Part shown: positions 35,318 through 43,358 of the stretch, one piece after another
Layout: each line of letters starts with the position of its first letter
Numbering within the stretch: the first letter of the stretch is position 1
Source of the DNA: Aestuariibacter salexigens DSM 15300
Lineage (GTDB): Bacteria; Pseudomonadota; Gammaproteobacteria; Enterobacterales; Alteromonadaceae
DNA length: 64,000 nucleotides
Assembly: GCF_000429145.1 (NCBI RefSeq)
Contig: NZ_AUBH01000004.1
Coordinates: forward strand, 1-64,000
Direction of reading: 5' to 3'
Notes under the pieces: model-generated
Seen by the model: the letters and a program-made list of their open reading frames with translations, nothing else
Databases searched by the model: none
What the model was told of the DNA's origin: nothing
Translations under genes and position numbers: made by a program

Positions 35318-35902
35318 TTATAGCGAGGCCTGCACAACATCATTGTACTTTGTGAGGGCACAAACCACTAAGCTTGGAAATGTGCTTGTATCCAATTCAT
35401 CGAGAAAATTCTTAACCTGCAAACCTAACTCGGTATTGCCAGTTACCAGCAGTTTGCGTTGAAAAAAAAGAGTGTCCGGATCCTGCTCTCTTAAAGCAAT
35501 ACTGATTAAACTATCGATATCGCAACTAAAGGTAACGTCAGGTTCTTGTTCGATTTGCGTCTTTACCACAATTGACTGATTCCTGAGTCGCAAATGTTGG
35601 ACTTCTCGGACAGAAATAAAAAACTGGTATGGAATGTTGCTAATAATTATTGCTAGCCAATGTTCTTCTAGAAAACGAAGTGATTCATCAGCTAATTGCT
35701 TCGCAAAAAAATTTGACAATGTCGTCTGTGTCACCCATGACTGAAACGAGGATGGCAATCTAGTAAACGCCTTTGTTATGTCTTTCGGTAGTGCTAGTAA
35801 TTGGTGTTGCACTCGTTTTTTCGCAATGCAAATTAAAGGATTACTGCGTGACTTCGAGTTTAAATTGTGCCACAACATATCGAAAGGCGTTGTCTTATTC
35901 AT
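35318..35902 (-). CDS. ubiT: O2-independent ubiquinone accessory factor, SCP2 domain
   Basis: This is a small 194-residue protein with an SCP2/sterol-carrier-like fold (residues about 70-175). The closing motif VTGNTELGLQVKNFLDEL matches the YhbT/UbiT family, which binds quinone intermediates and is needed to make ubiquinone without oxygen. It lies 50 bases after the thiamine-enzyme gene on the same strand and opposite to ubiU-ubiV, as a divergent version of the ubiTUV cluster. Ubiquinone made this way would feed NarGHI. Confidence 0.85.
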   Translation of the reverse strand: MNKTTPFDMLWHNLNSKSRSNPLICIAKKRVQHQLLALPKDITKAFTRLPSSFQSWVTQTTLSNFFAKQLADESLRFLEEHWLAIIISNIPYQFFISVREVQHLRLRNQSIVVKTQIEQEPDVTFSCDIDSLISIALREQDPDTLFFQRKLLVTGNTELGLQVKNFLDELDTSTFPSLVVCALTKYNDVVQASL

Positions 35903-35952
35903 TGGCCATAACCTATAAAATTGAGTAGTGGTATTTGAACTTCGTTCATTAA

Positions 35953-37755
35953 CTATCCAGCAACAGCGAGATCCCAGGCTTCTTTTGCACCTTGCTTGCC
36001 ATTTTTCATTTGTATGAATAAATTCAGCATACTTATCTCTCGACTGAGTTTGTCTGAATTAGGGTCTACCGGTATTTCTAATAGAGTTATCCCACAATTT
36101 GATTCAACCGCGCTTTGTAATTGAGTCTTCAATTCTCCTATTGTTTTGCACTGAAACCCTTTGCCGCAATATGCTTTAACAAGCGTCAGGACATCAAATT
36201 CGGGGCTTGAACAATGATACATTGTGCTTTCACCACTTTTGCCAAGGTGGAAGATGTTGTTACGCATATAGAGGATAACAACCGCCAAATTCTCTCGTTG
36301 AAAGTGAATTAACTCATTTAATTGAAAATGAAAGCCTCCATCACCGGTAATAACAACCGCAATGTCTGACGAGTTTGCGGATTTTAGAGTCTTAGCTACA
36401 GCTCGCGCATAGGGCAGACTACTACCCATAGCACCATACCATGGATTGGTTAGCCAAGGCCGACAGTGACTTGACTGCTTAGTCTCTAGACTGTAGGAGG
36501 CGAAATACGAATTACCGATTTCTGGTAGATAAATTAACGAAGGAGATATCTGACTTTGCACATCATTGAGGGCATCTGCAAGATTATGGAAGGCGACGCT
36601 GTCATTATCGTTTACAAACGGGCGACGCTTTTCTTCCAGCAATGTATCAAAAACATGGATGTCGCTCGCTAGTAAGTTTTCAAAGACATGTAGCAAACCT
36701 TGTTGATTTTGAACGGTCCCTTTTACCATGGTTTTATTTTCAAATGATTGAATAACATGTGTGCCTGAACAAAAAGCATTATTCGTATCTTGACTCTGGA
36801 TACTGGTATCGACTTCCAAGATGTAATCAACTTTCTGTTCAATGTAGTATCGTACGTGATCTGGACTAAATACGCCGTTATAGCTTCCTACGGATAGCGG
36901 ATCAGACTCATCTAAAACACTTTTTGCCAGCCAGCTAGTTGCATAAGGAATATTGAATTTGTGCACAAAATTCCGCAGTTGTTCACATAATCTTGTATTC
37001 AACTTGACGTTCTCGCCGACAAACAGAAGTGGATGGCTTGATTCATTCAATTTTTCAACAATGTGTTCAGCGATATGCTGCGCACCATCTAACACATAGG
37101 TCTCATGATTTAAGTCACCGGGTGTTTGTGGCAGCTTTAATGCCTGGGTGGGCTCAAAGACTAAATCACGGGGTATCTCAATGAAAACAGGCACTTTATT
37201 GGCATAGGCGTGAGCAACCAATTGAAAAAAACGTTCAGCCGCCATATTCGGCTGTCCTTTCGATCTTGCGCCTTGCAATCTTTCAGTTCTCATACCTAAT
37301 GCACGAAATGACTCTAAGGCACAATCATATTTCATCATCCATTCAGAGCTGGAGGCCACACTATGATGCAGCAGCGTGTCAGAAATTTCTTGCTCGCCGG
37401 GTGCTCCCGAAATAAATACTACTGGCAGCTTCTCGGCTATTGCAAGGGCAGCTGGACTGGAACAAGGTAAACTACCCACGGTGAATGTTGTCAGCGTTGC
37501 ACCTAAACCTGAAATTTGAGCTTGAGCACAAGCAGCATAGCCAGCGTGCATTTCGTTACTGGAAGGCGCAGTGTCAAGTTTTCCTTCAAAAGCGCTGATA
37601 ATATTATCTGCAAAATCACCTCCTACCCCGAACACTGTCTTACATCCAAACAGCGTCAGGATGTCAGCCATCACGTCACCAAGTAGAGGAAGACTTTTAG
37701 CGTATTCAGTACCCAGATTTTGCGCGCAGTGCTCACGCATATTTGCACTCACCAT
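35953..37755 (-). CDS. thiamine-diphosphate-dependent decarboxylase-like enzyme
   Basis: The 600-residue protein has the three-domain layout of pyruvate/indolepyruvate decarboxylases. The catalytic Glu sits in SSNEMHAGYAACAQA (about residue 67), and the cofactor-binding motif GDGGFHFQLNELIHFQRENL... with final NN (GDGG at about 473, NN at about 503) is complete. It should decarboxylate a 2-keto acid. The substrate is unknown. It starts with AGGAG at a good distance and appears co-transcribed with ubiT. The nearest neighbours are quinone and nitrate genes, not amino-acid pathways, so a link to anaerobic metabolism is likely but unproven. Confidence 0.85.
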   Translation of the reverse strand: MVSANMREHCAQNLGTEYAKSLPLLGDVMADILTLFGCKTVFGVGGDFADNIISAFEGKLDTAPSSNEMHAGYAACAQAQISGLGATLTTFTVGSLPCSSPAALAIAEKLPVVFISGAPGEQEISDTLLHHSVASSSEWMMKYDCALESFRALGMRTERLQGARSKGQPNMAAERFFQLVAHAYANKVPVFIEIPRDLVFEPTQALKLPQTPGDLNHETYVLDGAQHIAEHIVEKLNESSHPLLFVGENVKLNTRLCEQLRNFVHKFNIPYATSWLAKSVLDESDPLSVGSYNGVFSPDHVRYYIEQKVDYILEVDTSIQSQDTNNAFCSGTHVIQSFENKTMVKGTVQNQQGLLHVFENLLASDIHVFDTLLEEKRRPFVNDNDSVAFHNLADALNDVQSQISPSLIYLPEIGNSYFASYSLETKQSSHCRPWLTNPWYGAMGSSLPYARAVAKTLKSANSSDIAVVITGDGGFHFQLNELIHFQRENLAVVILYMRNNIFHLGKSGESTMYHCSSPEFDVLTLVKAYCGKGFQCKTIGELKTQLQSAVESNCGITLLEIPVDPNSDKLSREISMLNLFIQMKNGKQGAKEAWDLAVAG

Positions 37756-37784
37756 AACTTGCTCCTAACCAATGGGCCTATTCA

Positions 37785-37800
37785 AATCAATCGATTGATT
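37785..37800. promoter_or_regulatory. perfect 16-bp palindrome in the ThDP enzyme/ubiU divergent region
   Basis: AATCAATC-GATTGATT is a perfect dyad 30 bases before the ThDP-enzyme ATG (37755) and about 138 before ubiU. It contains inverted FNR-like pentamers (ATCAA/TTGAT) in reversed order, so it is not a standard FNR box. An operator for an unknown regulator is possible. Confidence 0.35.
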
Positions 37801-37938
37801 ATGTGCCTATGTGTCACGTTTAACAAAAGCTCTTTATTGGTACTCACAAAGAACGACAGCTACCTATTTGTTTCAATTGGCAAATGACACTGGTTTTCTA
37901 AAAATAGAGCTGGTTTTGTTTTTGTAAGTGAAGACGCG

Positions 37939-38937
37939 ATGGAATTACTATGCCCTGCGGGTAACCTCTCTTCTTTTAAAATGGCGATCGATAATGGCGC
38001 AGATGCGGTCTACGTGGGTTTAAAGAATGATACAAATGCCAGGCACTTTGCGGGTCTTAATTTTACTGAGGAAAGACTCGAAGAAGCCGTCGCTTACGCA
38101 CACGACAGGTCAAAAAAGATACATATTGCTATTAACACGTATGCGCATGCTGAACAATGGGATAAGTGGAAATTCGCTGTCGATGCCGCCGCAGCGCTCA
38201 ATATTGATGCCCTGATAGTTGCCGATATGTCAGTACTCGGCTATGCAGCTGAGCGTTACCCAGATTTAGAATTACATTTATCCGTACAGGCATCTGCAAC
38301 CAATGCAGGTGCTATCGAATACTATCAAGAGTGCTTCAACGTGAAGCGAATCGTCCTCCCGCGCGTGCTATCAATTCATCAGGTAAAGCAGTTAGCAAGA
38401 AGTACTAATATTGAACTGGAGGTCTTTGCATTTGGTAGTCTATGCATAATGGCCGAAGGACGCTGCCACCTCTCTTCTTATCTAACCGGTGAGTCACCCA
38501 ATATGAATGGTGTATGTTCACCAGCAAGTCACGTTCAATGGCAGGAGTCGGATGGTCGTTTAACATCCAGATTGAACAATGTCTTAATTGATTCCTATCA
38601 ACCACATGAGCAAGCCGGTTATCCAACTCTCTGCAAGGGGCGTTTTCAAATAGACAGCAATACTACAGCGTTTCATGCACTGGAAGAACCTACTAGTCTA
38701 AATACGCTGAGTCTGTTACCTGAATTGTTTAAAATTGGCGTAACCGCCTTAAAAATTGAAGGCAGGCAACGAAGTAGTGCCTACGTTAAACAGGTAACTA
38801 GAGTTTGGCGCGATGCTATTGACCACTGCAGTAGCAACATGGTTGTAAACGATCTGCATGATTGGGAAAAACGTCTAGAATCCTTATCGGAGGGAAGCTG
38901 CACTACTTTGGGTGCCTACCACAAGTCGTGGCAATAG
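37939..38937 (+). CDS. ubiU: O2-independent ubiquinone hydroxylation protein, U32-type
   Basis: This U32-peptidase-like iron-sulfur protein of 332 residues works with UbiV to hydroxylate ubiquinone precursors without oxygen. The start MELLCPAGNLSSFKMAIDNG and the stretch NGADAVYVGLK are typical. Likely 4Fe-4S cysteines are in FGSLCIMAEGRCHLSSYL (about 171 and 178), GVCSPAS (about 194) and TLCKGRF (about 233), matching the E. coli set (169, 176, 193, 232). It is followed after 45 bases by ubiV and is divergent from the ThDP enzyme gene. Confidence 0.9.
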   Translation: MELLCPAGNLSSFKMAIDNGADAVYVGLKNDTNARHFAGLNFTEERLEEAVAYAHDRSKKIHIAINTYAHAEQWDKWKFAVDAAAALNIDALIVADMSVLGYAAERYPDLELHLSVQASATNAGAIEYYQECFNVKRIVLPRVLSIHQVKQLARSTNIELEVFAFGSLCIMAEGRCHLSSYLTGESPNMNGVCSPASHVQWQESDGRLTSRLNNVLIDSYQPHEQAGYPTLCKGRFQIDSNTTAFHALEEPTSLNTLSLLPELFKIGVTALKIEGRQRSSAYVKQVTRVWRDAIDHCSSNMVVNDLHDWEKRLESLSEGSCTTLGAYHKSWQ

Positions 38938-38982
38938 CAACCATGCCAATCCTTTTGGTTATTTAATTTTGAAGGAAACCAT

Positions 38983-39876
38983 ATGCAATATTCTCTCGGC
39001 CCAATTCTATACTTCTGGCCTAAAGCACAGGTTGAGCAGTTCTACGACAAAGCCGCCCAGAGTGAAGCCGAAATTATCTATTTGGGAGAAACCGTTTGTT
39101 CGAAGCGGCGTCAATTAAAAATGAGTGATTACATCGCTATTGCGAAGGCGCTTGCAGATAGGGGTAAGGAGGTCATACTCTCAACTATGACCTTGTTGGA
39201 AGCACCTTCGGAATTGGCTCAGGTGCGTAAATATTGTGAAAACGGTGAATTCCTCGTTGAAGCCAACGATATGGCCGCCGTGAATTATTTACGAAAGTTA
39301 AAGGTGCCGTTTGTCGCAGGCCCAGCGCTCAACATATATAACCACAGAACACTAGATCTATTGTTAAAGCAGGGAATGAAACGCTGGTGCATGCCCGTCG
39401 AGCTCTCGAAGGATAAGCTGTCCGAAATCCTTTCAAAATGTGATGCCATAGGGATTAAGGATAGATTTGAGGTTGAATTATTCAGCTATGGTCATTTACC
39501 ACTGGCATATTCTGCTCGATGTTTTACTGCTCGCTCGGAAAACCGTGCAAAAGACAATTGTGAGCTGTGCTGCCTGAATTACCCGCGTGGTCGCGTTGCA
39601 TCAAGTCAGGAAGGGCAAACACTCTTCGTATTGAACGGTATTCAGACGATGTCAGGGTATCGTTATAATCTAATCAATGATCTCAAGACAATGGAAGGGT
39701 TAGTGGATATTGTTCGAATCAGTCCTGAGGCTGCCAATACATTTGAAGCTTTGACAAATTTTGTGCATTCCAATTCGACATCTCTCACCGCATATGAAAC
39801 TAACGGTTATTGGCATCAGATTGCAGGATTAACGCCTTTCGGTGCAAATCTAACGCACGCTCGCGTTATGTCCTGA
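38983..39876 (+). CDS. ubiV: O2-independent ubiquinone hydroxylation partner, U32-type
   Basis: The 297-residue partner of UbiU has the U32 start (MQYSLGPILYFWPKAQVEQF) and cluster cysteines at ETVCSKRR (about 39) and in SARCFTARSENRAKDNCELCC (shown split: SARCFTARSE, then NCELCC, about 178-197), as in E. coli UbiV. AAGGAAA precedes the ATG. It is intact with no odd features. Product and UbiU form a heterodimer that makes quinone for anaerobic respiration. Confidence 0.9.
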   Translation: MQYSLGPILYFWPKAQVEQFYDKAAQSEAEIIYLGETVCSKRRQLKMSDYIAIAKALADRGKEVILSTMTLLEAPSELAQVRKYCENGEFLVEANDMAAVNYLRKLKVPFVAGPALNIYNHRTLDLLLKQGMKRWCMPVELSKDKLSEILSKCDAIGIKDRFEVELFSYGHLPLAYSARCFTARSENRAKDNCELCCLNYPRGRVASSQEGQTLFVLNGIQTMSGYRYNLINDLKTMEGLVDIVRISPEAANTFEALTNFVHSNSTSLTAYETNGYWHQIAGLTPFGANLTHARVMS

Positions 39877-40015
39877 GTGATATGATGACTGTGCACTACC
39901 CATGGCAAGCTTTTTACATCAATTTAGGTTATTTAGCGCAGTGGAATACAGTTGACCATCAATTAATGTAATTCTCCACAGAGACTGTAAAGTCTGGAGG
40001 CACATACGGTAAGGT

Positions 40016-40396
40016 TTGCAATCTATGGATTACACACTTTTAAAACAAGCACACATAGTGTTAGCAGTAACTACGCTATTAAGCTTCATCATTCGTGGAT
40101 ACTGGATGATCACTGATTCAAGCTTGCTGCAGCACAAATGGGTGAAAACTATCCCCCACATTATTGATACGCTTTTACTCAGTTCCGCTATAGCCCTGAT
40201 GATAATGGCTGGCTTCTATCCATGGGTTTTCGACTGGGTAGCCGCAAAAATACTGTTGCTCCTGTTGTACATTGTGTTCGGAACGATTGCATTAAAGCGC
40301 GGTAAAACGAAATCGCAACGGATTCTAGCGTTTATCGCAGCGCTAATATGTATCGGTTTGATATTTAAGTCTGCGCTCAGCAAATTTATGTTGTAA
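40016..40396 (+). CDS. SirB2-family membrane protein
   Basis: A 126-residue integral membrane protein with four helices and the SirB2-type pattern LLKQAHIVLAVTTLLSFIIRGYWM. The family has no firm function. It stands alone on the plus strand after ubiV (139 bases) and converges with the nnrS gene (6 bases between stops). No overt regulatory site was recognised upstream. The start at 40016 gives an MQSM N-terminus; a start at the second Met (40025) is also possible. Confidence 0.75.
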   Translation: MQSMDYTLLKQAHIVLAVTTLLSFIIRGYWMITDSSLLQHKWVKTIPHIIDTLLLSSAIALMIMAGFYPWVFDWVAAKILLLLLYIVFGTIALKRGKTKSQRILAFIAALICIGLIFKSALSKFML

Positions 40397-40402
40397 GCAA
40401 AG

Positions 40403-41605
40403 TTACCCTGGCCTGCCGTCTACTCTGGGTGCCGACAGTACAGGCAAGTATTTGAAGAAAAACAAACCGAATGCTACACACCATAGACAACCTGCTAATA
40501 CCCAAAATTGAATCGTCCACTGTGGCCATACCGCTACTGCAATAGACCGCACTATCGCACTGATCACTACGGCAATAAAAGCGGCGCTCATTAGCTTTCC
40601 AACTTGTAACATCCTGCCGGTATGCCCAAGTGAAACACGAGACATCATGGCCAAAATCATACCCCCAATGACGCCAACGGTTAAACTGTGGATTGCAGTG
40701 CTTAATGTAATGCTCGCACCAAAGAAATGCAGGCTTAGCAATAAAAGCCCAATTGGAATGAACAGCATAGTAAAATGCAAAGACCACACTAATGGCACAT
40801 TTAACGTGACCCAGATGCGCCACCTCCACTGGCGTATTGTATGAATCACGGCTGCTGTCAGGCAGACAATGCCCGTCAACATCGCAATATCAGCAACATC
40901 TTTGAGCAGCAATAAAACCAACACAACCACTAGGCTGGCTAAGGCTGACATTTCCAACCACATTATAGGTAATACTTTGGTCGTTTTTGTGCCATTTGCG
41001 GTAAACATCGGAATGACTCTGCCGCCTAAAAAAGCCACAAGAAAGGTGACTAACAACGTCATACCCTGTATACCGCGTGACTGCCAGGCTGCATCAAAAC
41101 CTAAGCTAGGTAAATAAGTGAAGAGGTTCATCACTGACATGAGTACTAGCACGGGAATAAAAATCAGATTTCGGTACTGGCGTATCCTGACCACCCGTTG
41201 ACCAACAAAAAATGCTGTTAACGGTAGAAACATCAAATCGGCAATCATTGCCAATGGCAGCATCGACGTCGAACCAGACAAAATCAACAACCGCGCAAAG
41301 CCCCACAGGGAGAGCAGAAGCAGTAGTTGTCCTCCTTTGATACTTGGGATATTCGTCCAGGTTTGAACTGCGGTGAGCAAAAAACCTGCGATTATCGCTG
41401 CCGTGAAGCCAAACAGCATTTCATGGCTATGCCACCAAAGCATACCGTTAAGTGGCTCGATTGAAATAACCCCCTTTAAAGTCAGCAGCCACAACGCCAT
41501 GGATAGGGTTGCGAAAAGACTGCCAAATAAAAAAAACGGCCGAAACCCTAAACGAAGCAATGGTGTAGTTTTTTGCTCCTGTTGATTGTCCACGATGTTT
41601 AACAC
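40403..41605 (-). CDS. nnrS: NnrS-family heme-copper membrane protein
   Basis: The 400-residue protein has about twelve membrane helices and the family start LLRLGFRPFFLFGSLFA with WWHSHEMLFGFTAAIIAGFLLTAVQTWTN (shown in part: HSHEMLFGFTAAIIAGFLLT). NnrS binds heme and copper and protects cells during NO stress. It follows a nitrate transporter gene by 5 bases on the same strand. Nitrate reduction by NarGHI makes nitrite and some NO, so the pairing is functional. Conserved His-rich segments continue at about 95-330. Confidence 0.88.
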   Translation of the reverse strand: MLNIVDNQQEQKTTPLLRLGFRPFFLFGSLFATLSMALWLLTLKGVISIEPLNGMLWWHSHEMLFGFTAAIIAGFLLTAVQTWTNIPSIKGGQLLLLLSLWGFARLLILSGSTSMLPLAMIADLMFLPLTAFFVGQRVVRIRQYRNLIFIPVLVLMSVMNLFTYLPSLGFDAAWQSRGIQGMTLLVTFLVAFLGGRVIPMFTANGTKTTKVLPIMWLEMSALASLVVVLVLLLLKDVADIAMLTGIVCLTAAVIHTIRQWRWRIWVTLNVPLVWSLHFTMLFIPIGLLLLSLHFFGASITLSTAIHSLTVGVIGGMILAMMSRVSLGHTGRMLQVGKLMSAAFIAVVISAIVRSIAVAVWPQWTIQFWVLAGCLWCVAFGLFFFKYLPVLSAPRVDGRPG

Positions 41606-41610
41606 GGTTA

Positions 41611-42885
41611 TTAATCCTGTTCGAGAAAATTATGTTGCTGGGCTTCTAACACTCGGCTTTTGTAGCGTTCGCGCTTTATAGCTAAATGCATTAACAGCAT
41701 ACAAACTGCCAACACGCCGTAAAGGAGCATAAAACACGCACTGTAGACACCGGCAATGTCGACCGCCAGCCCAAAAAGAATGGGGAGCGTGCAACCGCCC
41801 AATGCGCCAAGCATGGCCACCATGCCACCGACACTGCCCATTTGTTCTGGATAGTAGTCGTTGATGATTTTATATACGCTTGCGCGTCCAAACCCTTGTG
41901 CTAATCCAATCAACAAGAGCATAACAGTAAACACCCAAACATTGAGTTCAATGTAAAGTTCAACATCTCTGTCTACGCCATGGATTGTCATGGTCGTTGG
42001 TGGATAACTCAAAAAGAAAAGGCAAACAAGACAAATCCAGAACACTCCCCAGTTGACATTCCTTGCCCCGAAACGGTCGGCAAACCATCCTCCGGCAGCG
42101 CGCGCCATGCTTGAGCTGATCACGAACAATAAAGTCAGCGCCATGGCTTGATTAAAAGGCAAAGCGTAAGCATTTACATAGTACTGAGGGAGCCACAGCA
42201 ACAACGCTAAAAAACTGCCAAAAACAAAGTAGTAGTACAGACCAAATCGCCAGACCCGTGCGTGAGCCAAAGGCTTAACAAAAAACGCCAGCGGCTTCTG
42301 TTTATTCTGCTGTTTGAATTTCGGCGGTGATGGAGCGGCTAACCAAAATGCAAAACAGGTGATCAAAACCATCGCACTATAGGTTGGCCCAATGGTATTC
42401 CAACTCCAAACATCGCGTATATAGGGCACAATAATAAGGCTTAATGCTGCTCCAGCGTTACCTGCACCGAACACTCCCATTGCCGTACCTTGCTCTTTAC
42501 TGTCAAACCAATCCGTGAGATAGCGAATACCGATGCTAAAAGAGACACCTGAGATTCCAATCAGTAACCCAACGATCACGTAGCCAGAAAAACTATCGAT
42601 ACTGGGTAACAAAACTAAAGGTGGCACGGTAATGAGCATCTGCAGGATCAGTATCATCTTTGGTGAATAACGCTCACATAGTAAACCCGCGGGCAATCTT
42701 AACAACGCGCCTGTGATGATGGGTGCCGAAAGCAGAATACCAACCTGAGTGCTGGACAATTGGAGCACCTGCTTCAATTCAACGCTCATTACCGCATAAA
42801 GCGTCCAAACTGAGAAGTTGATAGCAAACACCAGCGTCGCCAATACTAAAGCTCGCGTTGCCTGCCTGGAGTGTGAAACCGTCAA
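41611..42885 (-). CDS. NarK-family nitrate transporter (type with short loops)
   Basis: The 424-residue twelve-helix MFS transporter carries two nitrate-binding Arg motifs: GVSFSIGIRYLTDWF (about 110-125) with the nitrate signature GAGNAGAALSLIIVP, and FGRASVYKIINDYYPEQMGSVGGMVAMLGALGG (trimmed: GSVGGMVAMLGALGG) late in the protein. It is shorter than the narK at 24931. It heads a two-gene transcript with nnrS, diverging from a third transporter gene. The upstream region carries two NarL-type sites. Confidence 0.88.
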   Translation of the reverse strand: MTVSHSRQATRALVLATLVFAINFSVWTLYAVMSVELKQVLQLSSTQVGILLSAPIITGALLRLPAGLLCERYSPKMILILQMLITVPPLVLLPSIDSFSGYVIVGLLIGISGVSFSIGIRYLTDWFDSKEQGTAMGVFGAGNAGAALSLIIVPYIRDVWSWNTIGPTYSAMVLITCFAFWLAAPSPPKFKQQNKQKPLAFFVKPLAHARVWRFGLYYYFVFGSFLALLLWLPQYYVNAYALPFNQAMALTLLFVISSSMARAAGGWFADRFGARNVNWGVFWICLVCLFFLSYPPTTMTIHGVDRDVELYIELNVWVFTVMLLLIGLAQGFGRASVYKIINDYYPEQMGSVGGMVAMLGALGGCTLPILFGLAVDIAGVYSACFMLLYGVLAVCMLLMHLAIKRERYKSRVLEAQQHNFLEQD

Positions 42886-42987
42886 AAATCTATCCGATAA
42901 AACTAGAACCAGTATTCACTATAGCGTTCACAAGTCGGCAACTCTATAAACGGGGACGTTTGCACAACTGTCGCGTGAACCACCAAT

Positions 42988-43003
42988 TACCTCTAAGTAG
43001 GTA
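42988..43003. promoter_or_regulatory. NarL-type site, proximal to nnrS-side transporter
   Basis: TACCTCT-AA-GTAGGTA, inverted heptamers with 2-base spacing, 103 bases before the start of the minus-strand transporter gene. Confidence 0.6.
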
Positions 43004-43233
43004 ATTACTAAAAGCCTTTAACCCACTGTTTTTATTAAGTTAACCCTACCTAGAAACGAAAAATCTGTAAGTAACTTTTGGAAGTTTACCTACCCACAAA
43101 AACTTCAAACTTACCGCCTAGATGCAATAGGAATAAAAGCGCCTTCGTTTACGCTTGTAATAAGGGCAAACGAGTTGTTACAGACCCAAAAAACGTAAAG
43201 GTGCCAAACATTGCCACCTTAAGCATCACCAAA

Positions 43234-43249
43234 TACCACCTAGTAGGTA
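43234..43249. promoter_or_regulatory. NarL-type site, proximal to plus-strand transporter
   Basis: TACCACC-TA-GTAGGTA, inverted heptamers with 2-base spacing, 110 bases before the plus-strand transporter start and 35 bases upstream of an FNR-like box, which is a usual arrangement for joint control. Confidence 0.6.
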
Positions 43250-43283
43250 ATTGTAAAGCATTGTAATTACTGGCGATTTTTTA

Positions 43284-43297
43284 TTGATTCAAGTCAA
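43284..43297. promoter_or_regulatory. FNR-type box before plus-strand nitrate transporter
   Basis: TTGAT-TCAA-GTCAA differs at one base from the consensus TTGAT-N4-ATCAA. It ends 61 bases before the ATG at 43359. Confidence 0.6.
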
Positions 43298-43358
43298 AGA
43301 CCACGAGCCCAGAGAGCTAATAATTAGTTACAGATAACAAATCCATGTGGAGATTCCC

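Larger units (their letters stand above)
42886..43358. promoter_or_regulatory. 473-base divergent promoter of two nitrate transporter genes
   Basis: Holds two NarL-type 7-2-7 sites (42988-43003, 43234-43249), further TACC heptamers near 43070-43130 and an FNR-like box (43284-43297). A 62-codon open frame here (43078-43266) overlaps these sites and has no ribosome site, so I do not call it a gene. The layout fits joint nitrate and oxygen control of transport. Confidence 0.6.

Noticed and set aside
43078-43266. 62-codon open frame between two transporter genes
   Set aside because: No ribosome site or family, overlaps NarL-type sites in a regulatory region.
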